From: Thermodesulfobacteriota bacterium
GTDB taxonomy: Bacteria; Desulfobacterota_D; UBA1144; Nemesobacterales; UBA2774
Reading direction: 5' to 3'
Assembly: GCA_040754335.1 (NCBI GenBank)
Contig: JBFMCV010000001.1
Span: forward strand, 558,001 to 622,000
Length of the DNA: 64,000 nt
Below, in pieces: positions 28,580 to 37,671 of this stretch. The first letter of the stretch is position 1. Each line of letters starts with the position of its first letter. Below the pieces are notes generated by a model, which searched no databases, was not told where the DNA came from, and saw nothing but the letters and a program-made list of their open reading frames with translations. The position numbers and the translations under genes are program-made.

Positions 28580-30007
28580 TCAGGAGGCTTCCAGGATCTT
28601 GAGATTTATTTTACCCACCGCGTTCATGATGACCGAGGTCTCGTTCAAGTCCCCTTCGACGAGCTTTATATGCGTCGCGTCGGCGGGGACCTGGCCGAAG
28701 GTGGGGTCTACCGCCACCCACTCCCCGACGTACACCTCGTTCCACGCGTGGTAATAGAATCTCCCGTCGAGATATATTGTACCTGACACCGTTTTCGTAG
28801 GAATTCCCGCTGCTCTCGCTAGCGCGGCGAAAAGGGCCGAGTGCTCGTTGCAGTCCCCGGAGCCCGTCCTGAGCACGTCCCTGGCGTTGGGAATGCCCGC
28901 CGAGCCCGTCTTTTTCAGGTTCGTGAAGACCCATTCGTTGATCTTGCCCGCGGCCCTGAGCGAGTCCTCCTCTTCCCCGAGTATCTCCTTCGATTTGGAT
29001 ACGATCTCCTCGTCACCGCTCTGTATGAGGTTCTCGGTGGCGAGGTACGGGGCGAAGCGAGGGTCCTTGTTGGGCAGCTTGTACGGCTTCAGGGACGAAG
29101 GGTCGCCCGCCCGTATCGAGACTGTCTTGCCGTCGAAGGACTGCCTGTAGCCGTCCGAGAGGTCGAAGCCGTCCCCGGCGCTTATGCCGTCTATCTCGGC
29201 CTTCATGTAGCTGAGACCCCTCGGGTCTTTTATCGTGACGTTTGAAGGAATTGATGTTGCGCTTTCTATATCGAGCGCGGAAATACCGTCCCCTGACACC
29301 CTGCCGCCCTCGTCCCTGAGCGCGGTCATGCCGGGAGGCATCGACTGCCTGACCAGCACCCCTCCATCCGTGATCCAGGAGGTCACCTTCGCGCCCGAAA
29401 GCAGCGACTCCACCTTCCACGCCTCGACCGCGCCTAATGAAGGGACCTCGACTCTCTCTTTTCCGGTTATCTTGTGCACCGTGTCGAAGTTCCCCGGAGG
29501 CGACGAGGCTATGACCGTTACGGGGTCGAGCACGGGAACTATATACTCCCGGCCTATCGACGGAGAGTCCGCCATGAGCGCCGCGGGCAGCATGGAGGCG
29601 GGTATGAGGTCGGGCGGTACGTCGAAGACGAGCTCGGAGTCCCCCGAGAGCGTCTTCATCCTGACCCGCATGGAGTCCCCTTCCCTCACGCCCAGGGCCG
29701 TCACCTTCCCCGCCGGGGACGTGAAGCTGAAATCGAACGACGCGAGCCTGCCGTCTTTCAGCCTGTAAAGCGCCCTCGTCTCGACGTCCTGTGTGTTGTC
29801 GAGGAGCTTGACCCTGATCCTCGCCTCCTCTAATGCCTCGGTTACGCCGTCTTCCGTTTTGACGGAATCGTAGGAGTAGCCTATTTTCTTACCGCCTGAA
29901 TATATGTAGAGCAGGTTTTCAGAGGATGATACGGCGTAAGCGCATGGAATAGTTATTAATACGGACAGGATAAGGGCGGGTATCGATGCGCCTCTAGGGG
30001 TTGTCAT
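28580..30007 (-). CDS. Secreted transglutaminase-like protein
   Basis: 475 residues with a signal peptide (ASIPALILSVLITIPCAYA). A transglutaminase/cysteine-protease-like core lies in the last third: GSGDCNEHSALFAALARAAG (Cys386), FYYHAWNEVYVGEWVAVDP (His and Asp of the triad). The catalytic residues are intact, so it may cleave or amidate a peptide or remodel the wall. The first 300 residues are beta-rich with no recognised domain. ATG 30007 was chosen; a TTG 13 codons upstream is in frame. First gene of the operon with the TPR and LolB-like lipoproteins. Confidence 0.87.
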   Translation of the reverse strand: MTTPRGASIPALILSVLITIPCAYAVSSSENLLYIYSGGKKIGYSYDSVKTEDGVTEALEEARIRVKLLDNTQDVETRALYRLKDGRLASFDFSFTSPAGKVTALGVREGDSMRVRMKTLSGDSELVFDVPPDLIPASMLPAALMADSPSIGREYIVPVLDPVTVIASSPPGNFDTVHKITGKERVEVPSLGAVEAWKVESLLSGAKVTSWITDGGVLVRQSMPPGMTALRDEGGRVSGDGISALDIESATSIPSNVTIKDPRGLSYMKAEIDGISAGDGFDLSDGYRQSFDGKTVSIRAGDPSSLKPYKLPNKDPRFAPYLATENLIQSGDEEIVSKSKEILGEEEDSLRAAGKINEWVFTNLKKTGSAGIPNARDVLRTGSGDCNEHSALFAALARAAGIPTKTVSGTIYLDGRFYYHAWNEVYVGEWVAVDPTFGQVPADATHIKLVEGDLNETSVIMNAVGKINLKILEAS

Positions 30008-30149
30008 GTTACGTGAATAATCTACACGCTTTTCCCCCGGTCTCAACCTTTTTGCGGATTACGGAGCATAGTAAGATCCTCCGGGAACTGACAACTGACA
30101 GTCCTGCAACGGTATATACCCGGGAGATGTGTCAGTTTGTCAGTTAATC

Positions 30150-30610
30150 GTTCTATTACAAGAAAAATGAATGACAAAGCAGGTTGAGCAGAGGAGTCTC
30201 AAGAGAGTTGTACATGAGCACACATTGTGTGCCCGCCGCCACCGCCAACCCTATATACCCCCTTTGGCGGCGGGGTGTGGAAAGTCCAAGGTTGTCATTG
30301 CGAGCCACATTAGTTCCCTCTCCCTTGAGGGGAGAGGGTAAAGGGTGAGGGTGTACCATTCTCTCAAGCATAGGACGGACGGGACACATGGTCCCGGTAT
30401 ACACCCCGCTCGTATGTCCCATCGGTCCCATACATAGTTCGAACCCCCACTCATCCGCCATCCGCCACATCCGCAGGGGTATAGGGTCTGCGGGTCTGTC
30501 GGATTGCGGATGGTCTAATCTGTCTTTGCGAGCGTAGTGAAACGAAGCGCGGCAATCTCGTCTTTTTTTATCCCCCCTCCCCCCTCTAGGGGGAGGGAAT
30601 CAATAGGGAG
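30150..30610. repeat. Repeat-rich spacer
   Basis: About 660 bases between the transglutaminase gene and mqnC hold no convincing gene. Seen are CCCTCTCCCTTGAGGGGAGA (30313), CATTGCGAGCCACATT (30296), TTGCGAGCGTAGTGAAACGA with GCGGCAATCTCG (30527-30563) and a CCCCCTCCCCCCTCTAGGGG palindrome (about 30571-30597). Short dyads near 30240 and 30420 are imperfect. Confidence 0.6.
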
Positions 30611-30668
30611 GATGAGTCGGCCTCCCCCTCCCCCGATTGACACCCCGGCCCATATTAGGTTCACTAGA

Positions 30669-31751
30669 ATGTATATGGAAGTAAGGGACATATTCGGAAA
30701 GGTATTCGCCGGAGAGAGGATAGGAAGGGACGAGGGTCTCCAACTCCTGAAGCACGCCGATACCACCCGGATGGGCTCGCTCGCGGACTATGTGCGGAGG
30801 AAGCACCACCCGGAAGGTGTAGTCACCTTCGTCGCCGATACCAACCCGAACTATACCAACGTCTGCGACACCGAATGCCTCTTCTGCGCCTTCTGGCGTC
30901 CCCCCGGCGCGCACGACGCATACACACACAGCGTGGACAAGGTGATAGAGATGATGAGGACTTCCTATCACAACGGGGCCACGACCGTGCTGCTGCAGGG
31001 CGGGCACAACCCCGAGATCACGCTCGATTACTACCTCGACATAATAAGGAGGACGAAGGAAGAGATACCGGGCCTCCACCTCCACGCGTTCTCGGCCCCA
31101 GAGATAAGCGCCATAGCGAAATACTCGGACCTCTCGACAGAGGAGGTGCTAAGGAGGTTCTGGGAGGCGGGACTAAGGACGATCCCCGGCGGCGGCGCGG
31201 AGGTATTGTCCAACCGCGTGAGGAAGAAGATAAGCCCCCTCAAGATAGACGCCGATCAGTGGATGAAGGTCACGAGGGAGGCGCACCTTACGGGCTTCAA
31301 GACGACCGCGACCATGATGTTCGGGCACTACGAGGAGGACGAGGACATACTCGAGCACCTCGACAGGATACGCGCGCTCCAGGACGAGACGGGGAACTTC
31401 CTCGCATTCATACCCTGGACGTTCAAGCCGAAAAACACGTTCCTCGAAAGGAAGCTCCCGAACGAGACCGGAGGGGACAGGTATCTCAGGGTACTGGCTC
31501 TCTCGCGGATATACCTCGACAACTTCACTCACGTTCAGGGCTCGTGGTTCACGCAGGGGGCGAAGATAGGCTCGCTCTCGATGTTCTACGGCGCGAGCGA
31601 CTTGGGCGGCACACTCTTCGATGAGAACGTTCTCTGCTGCGCCGAGAACAAGCTCCGCTCTACCGTGGACGAGCTCGTACACATGATAAGGTCGGCAGGG
31701 TTCGTCCCCGCCCAGAGGGACACCTATTACCAAATCCTCCACCGGTTTTGA
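30669..31751 (+). CDS. mqnC: Cyclic dehypoxanthinylfutalosine synthase
   Basis: 360-residue radical-SAM enzyme that cyclises dehypoxanthinylfutalosine in the futalosine route to menaquinone. The [4Fe-4S] cysteines are C66, C70 and C73 (VCDTECLFCAFW, CX3CX2C). MqnC signatures are TVLLQGGHNPEITLDYY, LHAFSAPEISAIAKYS, GLRTIPGGGAEVLSNRVRKK and TATMMFGHYEEDED, and the QGSWFTQGAKIG tail. ATG 30669 gives the length usual for the family; longer in-frame starts would translate repeat sequence. No other mqn gene is adjacent. It implies the cell uses menaquinone. Confidence 0.95.
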   Translation: MYMEVRDIFGKVFAGERIGRDEGLQLLKHADTTRMGSLADYVRRKHHPEGVVTFVADTNPNYTNVCDTECLFCAFWRPPGAHDAYTHSVDKVIEMMRTSYHNGATTVLLQGGHNPEITLDYYLDIIRRTKEEIPGLHLHAFSAPEISAIAKYSDLSTEEVLRRFWEAGLRTIPGGGAEVLSNRVRKKISPLKIDADQWMKVTREAHLTGFKTTATMMFGHYEEDEDILEHLDRIRALQDETGNFLAFIPWTFKPKNTFLERKLPNETGGDRYLRVLALSRIYLDNFTHVQGSWFTQGAKIGSLSMFYGASDLGGTLFDENVLCCAENKLRSTVDELVHMIRSAGFVPAQRDTYYQILHRF

Positions 31752-32400
31752 TTCCACCGTCTACGCACTCGCAATGACGAGCCGGGAATCCTATCTTTCT
31801 CTATCTCCATCGAAAGAAAAACTAAATCCCCCTTCATCCCCCTTTTCCAAAGGGGGAAAATGTCTTCAATTCCATCCTTAGAAAAAGGAGGGTAAGGGAG
31901 GATTTTTCATTTTTTATTTCAAATCCCCCTGCATCCCCCTTTACGAAAGGGGGAACGAAAAATAAATGTAGGAGCGGCTTCCAGCCGCGATTACTTCATG
32001 TCATTGCGAGCCGAAGGCGCGGCAATCTCATCTTTTGCTTTTTAATTCCCTACGCCTGTCCTCAATTTGTTTCAGGATCATGGTCGTGGAGATCTCGCTT
32101 TTTTTGTCATGCTGAATTACGGTTCTGAGCAAGCGTAAGAACCGAACGCAATTGGCCGAATCCAATAATGCAACTATTCTCCGCTTATCCGTTTATCAAA
32201 CCAAAATATTCAGCATCTCGTCTCATCATGAGATTGCCGCGGTCGCATCCGGCTTCGCCCGAAAGCTACGCCGGGATAAAGCGCTCCCTCGCAAAGACAG
32301 GCAGAAAATAGTTCGCGCCAGGCCTGTCCCGTACTTGATACGGGAATGGCGCTCCTACAGTTAGAATAAAAGCGAGATCGCCCACTCTCACCCGCCAAGC
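31752..32400. repeat. Repeat-filled spacer
   Basis: Seven hundred bases without a convincing gene. Contains three G/C palindromes of the CCCCCTTTTCCAAAGGGGGA type (about 31836-31860, 31874-31905, 31925-31953), GTAGGAGCGGCTTCCAGCCG (31968), TTGCGAGCCGAAGGCGCGGC (32002), a second GGATAAAGCGCTCCC unit (72-base copy at 32228-32299), and TTGATACGGGAATGGCGCTC near 32335. The simple GTAGGAGC-type element at 31968-31991 is the uninterrupted form of one found split at 37966. Confidence 0.75.
32228..32299. repeat. 72-base repeat, copy 2
   Basis: Near-identical to 22875-22945; the two sites are nine kilobases apart and differ mostly around the central loop (CCTAAAGG versus CCCGAAAG). Confidence 0.75.
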
Positions 32401-32458
32401 TCAAGTGGGATTTCGCCGGACGCCGGTTCGAGAAGCAGAGGCATCCCATTAGAATCGT

Positions 32459-32851
32459 TTATGAGCGGACATTGTCCGCCGCATTCACCGCCGTTACCTT
32501 CCACGCGTTCCCCGTGAATTCGACGGAGCAGTCGAAGGAACGGAAATGCCCGATCAGGAAATCGAAGAGCACGTACGCCGAGCTCGTATATACGGGCCTC
32601 CCTACATACACGGCGGCCTCGTCGGCGCCGAGACCCCCGCACTCGCATGCCGAGAGCTCGAAATCGACCCCCTCCCCGCCCTCGGGCACGGTATCCGCCG
32701 CGACCGGCGTGAGAGAGATGTTCCCTTCGCCTCCTTCGCCGCTCACGGAGAAGGCGAGCGGGCCACCGCCCGCTTCGATATACCTCGATGCGAGGAACTC
32801 GTCTATTTGGGAGACGTGTATGCGGATTGCGCTGTAGGGAGATTCGCTCAC
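32459..32851 (-). CDS. Hypothetical protein, possible GTG start
   Basis: 130 residues, no ATG available; GTG 32851 is the only likely start and has no good ribosome site. The reading has a protein-like composition (RIHVSQIDEFLASRYIEAGG, FDFLIGHFRSFDCSVEFTGN) with four Cys, including the pair CECGG. No family was recognised. It lies downstream of the DUF6600 gene (104-base gap) on the same strand and may be co-transcribed or may be a chance open frame. Confidence 0.45.
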   Translation of the reverse strand: MSESPYSAIRIHVSQIDEFLASRYIEAGGGPLAFSVSGEGGEGNISLTPVAADTVPEGGEGVDFELSACECGGLGADEAAVYVGRPVYTSSAYVLFDFLIGHFRSFDCSVEFTGNAWKVTAVNAADNVRS

Positions 32852-32954
32852 AGGGTGGATATAATAACAGAAGGGGCCGGCGTATTCACGGCGGCCCCCT
32901 CATTATCCACTCTTCAGATTACGCGGTCGGGATTCGGAAGACCGCTGATACTGT

Positions 32955-34652
32955 TTATCTATTCCCGGAGCCCTTCACGAACGAGTTGCTGTTATACGAT
33001 CTCGCGTTCCCCGGGCTGAAATTCCGCGTCGGGCTCGTATACTGCCGGGGGCTCGAGTTAATGTACCTGTTGTTGTCGGACCCGCTCGACTTCCGGTTGA
33101 CGGACGTCTTGCTTTGCCTCGGCTGAGACTGCCTGTACTGCGGCTGCTGTTTCTGCACGTTGTACTGGTAAGGATTGTAGTTGCTTCTCGGCTGTGCCTG
33201 AGTCCTCTTGTACGCCTGCCCCTGACCGGGTTTCGGGTACCTGTTCATTGACTTGTTGTTTGGCTGATAATTATTCGGCTGATAACCGTACGGGTTCCTG
33301 TCAACCGGCTTTTGCTTTGCGGCAGGGGCCCGGTTCTGCTTCAGCCTGTCGTTCGCTTCTACGTTGCTCTTCATGCCACTCTGGTTGTCATACATCGAAG
33401 GGTCGTTAAAGGCATTGTTCTTCCTGTTCGTCACCGTGGACGGCTTTCTGTCCGTTTTATCCGGTTTATTCGCGGGTATGAACGTATCCCCGGCCGTCTT
33501 GCCGCGCTTGGGCGTCTCGTACTGAGCGCCGCTCTTGAGCCTGCCCGTATCCTTCTTTATTACGCCGTAGTCGTCGGGCGCGGCGTTACCGTAGTTCTTG
33601 CCGAAGGGATTGCTCCGGCCGGTGTTTGCGTCCCTCTTCTGGACGAGGCCGTTCCCCTTGTTGTCACCGGTATCCGTAAGGCTGTTCTTGGTCCCCGTGT
33701 TTTTGTTGTCCCTCGTCGTCCATATGTTCTTGTTGCCGAAGCCCTGGCTGTTAAAAGGCGTTTCACCTTCCTTCTTCTCTATGCTCGGCCTGAATACCTT
33801 GTAATTGTTTCCGTCCAGATTTTTCCCGTTCCTTCCGGCCCTCAAGTCTGCGAGGTCGGAGTCGACCAGGTTCGCGGGTTGTAATTTTCCCTTGACCGCG
33901 CGCTCTATATTGGACTTCTCGGGGCCGAAGTTGTATATCTTGTTGTTCTCGGCTTTGATGTTCGTAACGTTCTTCACGTTACGCATCACGGTCAACTTAT
34001 GGTCATTGTCGAGCGCGACTAGCTTCGCGTTCCTGTTCGTGAACTTGTCTTCAGGCACGAACACGCAGTGCTCGCCGGGTGCGTAGTAATCGTTGTCGTA
34101 GTAATGTCCTTTCTTGTGCTTCCAGTGCTTGTATCCGTAATTCCCGCCGTAGTAGCCGCCATAACCCCCGTAGTACGGGCCGTAATACCCGTAATCGTAA
34201 TCTACGAAGCTTATTCCGATCTCGATGAAGAAGTTATTGTCCGGAGGCAGCGGAGACCAGCCGTAGTATCCGGGCGCCTGGTACCATGAGACGTACGCGG
34301 GTGCCCATGTCGTCCCCGGTATCCACGTCCAGCCGTAATAGCTGTCGTAAATCCACCTGCCGTAGTGATAGGTCGCCCATCCCCAGGGCTCGTAGGAGGA
34401 CCATGCCCATCCCTGGTCGGTCCACACCCACTGGCCGTTGAGATAAGGCTGCCACCCGGGGCCGACCCCTGTCGGATACCAGCCGTAACCGTAACCGCTT
34501 ATCGGCACCCATGAGCCGTAAGCGCCGAGCGAGTTATAAAACAGGCCGAAGCTGAACGCGGTGTCGGCGTGCGCCTTCTCCTCATATTCCATCATCCCCA
34601 CGCCCGCGAATAACGCGAGCGCCAAAACGAAAACCATGACCTTGTGTTTCAT
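32955..34652 (-). CDS. DUF6600-like Trp/Tyr/Gly-rich secreted protein
   Basis: 565 residues: signal peptide (1-30), then a Trp/Tyr/Gly-rich domain at about 40-180 matching DUF6600: GSWVPISGYGYGWYPTGVGP, WVWTDQGWAWSSYEPWGWAT, YYGWSPLPP. A Gly/Tyr-rich stretch follows (YYGPYYGGYGGYYGGNYGYK) and then some 330 residues of charged, Asn/Lys/Pro-rich low complexity with many NRK, PNN and RQS runs. The bulk is probably disordered. Function unknown; the Trp-rich part may bind carbohydrate or wall, by analogy. It stands alone upstream of glgA. Confidence 0.85.
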   Translation of the reverse strand: MKHKVMVFVLALALFAGVGMMEYEEKAHADTAFSFGLFYNSLGAYGSWVPISGYGYGWYPTGVGPGWQPYLNGQWVWTDQGWAWSSYEPWGWATYHYGRWIYDSYYGWTWIPGTTWAPAYVSWYQAPGYYGWSPLPPDNNFFIEIGISFVDYDYGYYGPYYGGYGGYYGGNYGYKHWKHKKGHYYDNDYYAPGEHCVFVPEDKFTNRNAKLVALDNDHKLTVMRNVKNVTNIKAENNKIYNFGPEKSNIERAVKGKLQPANLVDSDLADLRAGRNGKNLDGNNYKVFRPSIEKKEGETPFNSQGFGNKNIWTTRDNKNTGTKNSLTDTGDNKGNGLVQKRDANTGRSNPFGKNYGNAAPDDYGVIKKDTGRLKSGAQYETPKRGKTAGDTFIPANKPDKTDRKPSTVTNRKNNAFNDPSMYDNQSGMKSNVEANDRLKQNRAPAAKQKPVDRNPYGYQPNNYQPNNKSMNRYPKPGQGQAYKRTQAQPRSNYNPYQYNVQKQQPQYRQSQPRQSKTSVNRKSSGSDNNRYINSSPRQYTSPTRNFSPGNARSYNSNSFVKGSGNR

Positions 34653-34821
34653 TGTTTTTTATACGCACTCCCTATGTTAGAAGCTACCATATCAAACCAT
34701 GTTCAGGTAGAAAAAGTTATGCGTTTTTTAAAAATGTATGCTATTGCACACAAACGCGATTTTTGTGGAATATTACACAGTTACGCCGTGGTGTTAAGCG
34801 GAGCATTAAGCGCCGGAAGTA

Positions 34822-36324
34822 TCAGTTTTTCTGGCTGGTTACGCGTTCCTTTTTCTCGAGAAGCTCGCGGTAGATTTTCAGATACTCTTTCCCCGAGCTC
34901 CTCCAGGAAAAGTCCTCCCTCATGCCCCTCGAAATGAGCTCCCGCCATTTGTCCTTGTCCTCGTACGCGGCTATCGCGCGCAGGAGCGCGTCCAGCATGC
35001 TGACCTTGGAGAATTCGTAGAAGACGAAGCCGTTCCCCTTCTCCCCGTCCTCCGTATAGTCCCTGACCGTATCCAGGAGCCCGCCCGTCCCCCTCGCGAC
35101 CGGAATAGCGCCGTACCTGAGGGCTATAATCTGCCCCAGGCCGCAGGGCTCGAACCGTGAAGGTATGAGGAACATGTCCGATCCCGCGAAGACGCGCCTT
35201 TCGAGCTCGTTGTCGTTCACGGCTATCGTGACGGAGAGGTTCCTCTTCCACCTCTTCCCCGCCTTCTCCAGCATGTTCTCGTACCTCTCCACTCCCGCGC
35301 CCACGACGGCGACCTGGTAGCCGAGGTCGAGTATCTGGGGTATGGACTCTAGGACGAGGTCGATGCCCTTCTGCTCGGTGAGCTTCGATACGACGCCCAG
35401 GAGCGGCTTGTCCCCGTCGGGGTCGAGGCCGAGCTCCTCCCTCAGCGCCTCCTTGTTCTTCCTTTTCCGGTCGGGAGCATCAGGGCCGTATGTCTCGCGT
35501 ATAGCCCCGTCCTTTTGCGGGTCCCATTTCTCGTAGTCTATTCCGTTAAGTATTCCGATGAGGTTGTCCCTGTTCCTCGACACCCACTTGAGCACGGGGT
35601 CGAGTCCGTAGCCGTATTCCCTCTTCCTGAGCTCGGACGCGTAGGTGGGGCTCACGGTGGTGACGAGGTCCGAGTATATTATCCCGCCCTTGAGCAGGTT
35701 GACCTTGCCGTAGAACTCTAGTCCCTGCGATGTGAACAGGAATTCGGGGAGACCGAACTTGTCGAGCAGGCCTCTCTCGTGCTGCCCCTGGTAGGAGATG
35801 TTGTGGATAGTGAACACGACCCTCGTGTCCTTGAAGAAGGGGTCGTCTTTCAGGTGCTTCCTCCACCTGAGGCATATCGGGAGCAGCGCCGTCTGCCAGT
35901 CGTGGCAGTGTATGATGTCGGGCTTGAAGTCGAGCGCCTTCGCTATCTCGAGCGCGCCCAGGGAGAGGAATCCGAACCTGAGGTCGTTGTCCGCGAAGTC
36001 GCCCTGAGGGGTCGAGTATATGTATTTCCTGCCGTAGAGCTCGTCGTTCTTGAGGAAGTCGACGTAAACGCCTTCGGATTCGATCTCCTTGATCCGCCCC
36101 CTAGCCGGGAGCCAGTCGAGGCAGAACACGAGCTCCTTCGATACGGTCCTGGGCTTTATTCCCAGCTTGGCCAAATTGGCCCTGACCCTCCTGTAATATG
36201 GTATGACCACCCTCACCTCGCAGCCGAGCGAGGCGAGCCGCTTGGGGAGAGTGCCTATGACGTCGGCGAGGCCGCCCACCTTGGCGAAAGGGTCCATTTC
36301 CGAGGCGACGAACAGTATTTTCAT
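34822..36324 (-). CDS. glgA: Glycogen synthase (ADP-glucose type)
   Basis: 500-residue GT5 glycosyltransferase that adds glucose from ADP-glucose to glycogen. The substrate lysine motif KVGGLADVIGTLP is near residue 15-27. Other landmarks are SLGCEVRVVIPYYRRV, DIIHCHDWQTALLPI, VFTIHNISYQGQ, and the C-terminal SRFEPCGLGQIIALRYG. ATG 36324 gives the normal MKILFVASEM start; an in-frame codon seven residues earlier is less likely. The KDPG aldolase gene lies 72 bases upstream on the same strand, so an operon is possible. Confidence 0.95.
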   Translation of the reverse strand: MKILFVASEMDPFAKVGGLADVIGTLPKRLASLGCEVRVVIPYYRRVRANLAKLGIKPRTVSKELVFCLDWLPARGRIKEIESEGVYVDFLKNDELYGRKYIYSTPQGDFADNDLRFGFLSLGALEIAKALDFKPDIIHCHDWQTALLPICLRWRKHLKDDPFFKDTRVVFTIHNISYQGQHERGLLDKFGLPEFLFTSQGLEFYGKVNLLKGGIIYSDLVTTVSPTYASELRKREYGYGLDPVLKWVSRNRDNLIGILNGIDYEKWDPQKDGAIRETYGPDAPDRKRKNKEALREELGLDPDGDKPLLGVVSKLTEQKGIDLVLESIPQILDLGYQVAVVGAGVERYENMLEKAGKRWKRNLSVTIAVNDNELERRVFAGSDMFLIPSRFEPCGLGQIIALRYGAIPVARGTGGLLDTVRDYTEDGEKGNGFVFYEFSKVSMLDALLRAIAAYEDKDKWRELISRGMREDFSWRSSGKEYLKIYRELLEKKERVTSQKN

Positions 36325-36396
36325 TTTTCGGTCAATGCGAGACAAACGAGACTGAAGATGACTTACACATTTATATTACCAGTTACCGGGATACAT

Positions 36397-37026
36397 TCAC
36401 CCCTTGTCGAGATCCCTCAGCTTGGCCGCGAATTTAGAGGCGTTCTCGGCGATAGCGTCCGCATCTATCCTCCCCCCTTTCCCGAGGAGCGCGCTCGAAA
36501 CGCCGACTGCAGAAGCTCCGGCCTTGATAAAATCCGCGAAGTTGTCGAGCCCCACGCCGCCCGTCGTCATGATTTCGACGAACGGCAGCGGGTCCTTTAT
36601 CGCCTTCACGTAAGCCGGCCCGCCTACGGCGCTCACGGGGAATATCTTCACCATGTCAACACCCATCTTCCACGCGTTCACGATCTCTGAGGACGTGAAA
36701 GCGCCCTGTATGGACGTCAGTGTGTTTTCCTTTGCGAAAGTTACGAGATCCTTGTCAGTGTGAGGGGAGACGAGGAACGCGGCCCCCGCTTTCTTCGCCC
36801 TCTCCGCCATGTCGATATCGAGCACGGTCCCCGCGCCTACGAGAACGCCGAGCCTCCCGCTCAATGCGGATATCGCCTCCTCCGCGCCCGGGAATGAGAA
36901 TGTTATCTCTATAAGCCTGAGCCCGCCCTTTATGCACCCCTCCGCGAAATCGAGCGCCGACTCCGCGTTTTCCGCGCGTATGACGGCGAACACCTTGTGT
37001 TTTCTTATGGCTTCGAGGCTCTTCAC
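36397..37026 (-). CDS. eda: KDPG/KHG aldolase
   Basis: 209-residue class I aldolase cleaving 2-keto-3-deoxy-6-phosphogluconate to pyruvate and glyceraldehyde-3-phosphate (Entner-Doudoroff) and 4-hydroxy-2-oxoglutarate. The Schiff-base lysine is in MVKIFPVSAVGGPAYVKAIK; the phosphate-binding FP...GG region is intact. LRLIEITFSFPGAEEAI carries the catalytic Glu. Length is standard for the family. It is next to glgA on the same strand, a mixed sugar-metabolism pair. Confidence 0.94.
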   Translation of the reverse strand: MKSLEAIRKHKVFAVIRAENAESALDFAEGCIKGGLRLIEITFSFPGAEEAISALSGRLGVLVGAGTVLDIDMAERAKKAGAAFLVSPHTDKDLVTFAKENTLTSIQGAFTSSEIVNAWKMGVDMVKIFPVSAVGGPAYVKAIKDPLPFVEIMTTGGVGLDNFADFIKAGASAVGVSSALLGKGGRIDADAIAENASKFAAKLRDLDKG

Positions 37027-37175
37027 ATTTACAAGTTAACAGACTGGGGCGCAGAGATGCAAGTTTTTCGGCGACGTGGACCTGCGCTGAGAAATTTATC
37101 CATTAATTGCCATGCCTTATTGATTTCTTTAAACGCATGTTTTATCATGTATAATTATTCGCGAGGGAGTATTAC

Positions 37176-37625
37176 ATGGGATTTATTACCGATGAGATGA
37201 TAAGGGACCGCGTGAGCGAGTTTATAGAGCGGAGCAAGCAGCTCGGCATCAAGGTGACTCCGCAAAGGATAGCCATATATAAAGAGCTCGCTTCGACCGA
37301 CCAGCACCCGAGCACTGAGACCATATACAAGAAGATAAAGGACTATTACCCGAATATTTCCCTGACCACTGTTTACAGGACTTTAGAGACGTTCGAGAAA
37401 CTGGGGCTTATATCCGTCGTCAACGTGCTCTACAACGCCGCCCGCTACGACGCGAACCTCACCCCTCACAACCACGTAGTCTGCATCGAGTGCAAGAAAG
37501 TTGAGGACCTCTACGACGAGTCTCTCTCGACGCTCGACGTATCCGACAAGACGCTTGGCGATTACCACATAAAGGGCTATTCTATTTTGCTCAACGGCGT
37601 CTGCAAGGTTTGCCAGGACAGCTGA
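37176..37625 (+). CDS. Fur-family regulator (PerR-like)
   Basis: 149-residue metalloregulator. The winged-helix part reads LGIKVTPQRIAIYKELASTD, then TIYKKIKDYYPNISLTTVYR. The C-terminal dimer domain has two CxxC zinc sites, CIECKKVEDL and CKVCQDS, and the histidines HNHVVCI. It lacks the His-rich iron site of classical Fur seen in some lineages; a PerR- or Zur-like role is possible. A GAGGGAG site precedes the ATG. It stands alone, so its target cannot be read from the surroundings. Confidence 0.88.
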   Translation: MGFITDEMIRDRVSEFIERSKQLGIKVTPQRIAIYKELASTDQHPSTETIYKKIKDYYPNISLTTVYRTLETFEKLGLISVVNVLYNAARYDANLTPHNHVVCIECKKVEDLYDESLSTLDVSDKTLGDYHIKGYSILLNGVCKVCQDS

Positions 37626-37671
37626 GCGCTGTTTTCCGCCCCGAATGTTTTTATAAGGAATCCAAAAAGTA

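Noticed and set aside
32546-33126. Plus-strand open frames around 32.5-33.1 kb
   Set aside because: They are repetitive or mirror the minus-strand DUF6600 tail and the hypothetical protein; no ribosome site or family was seen.
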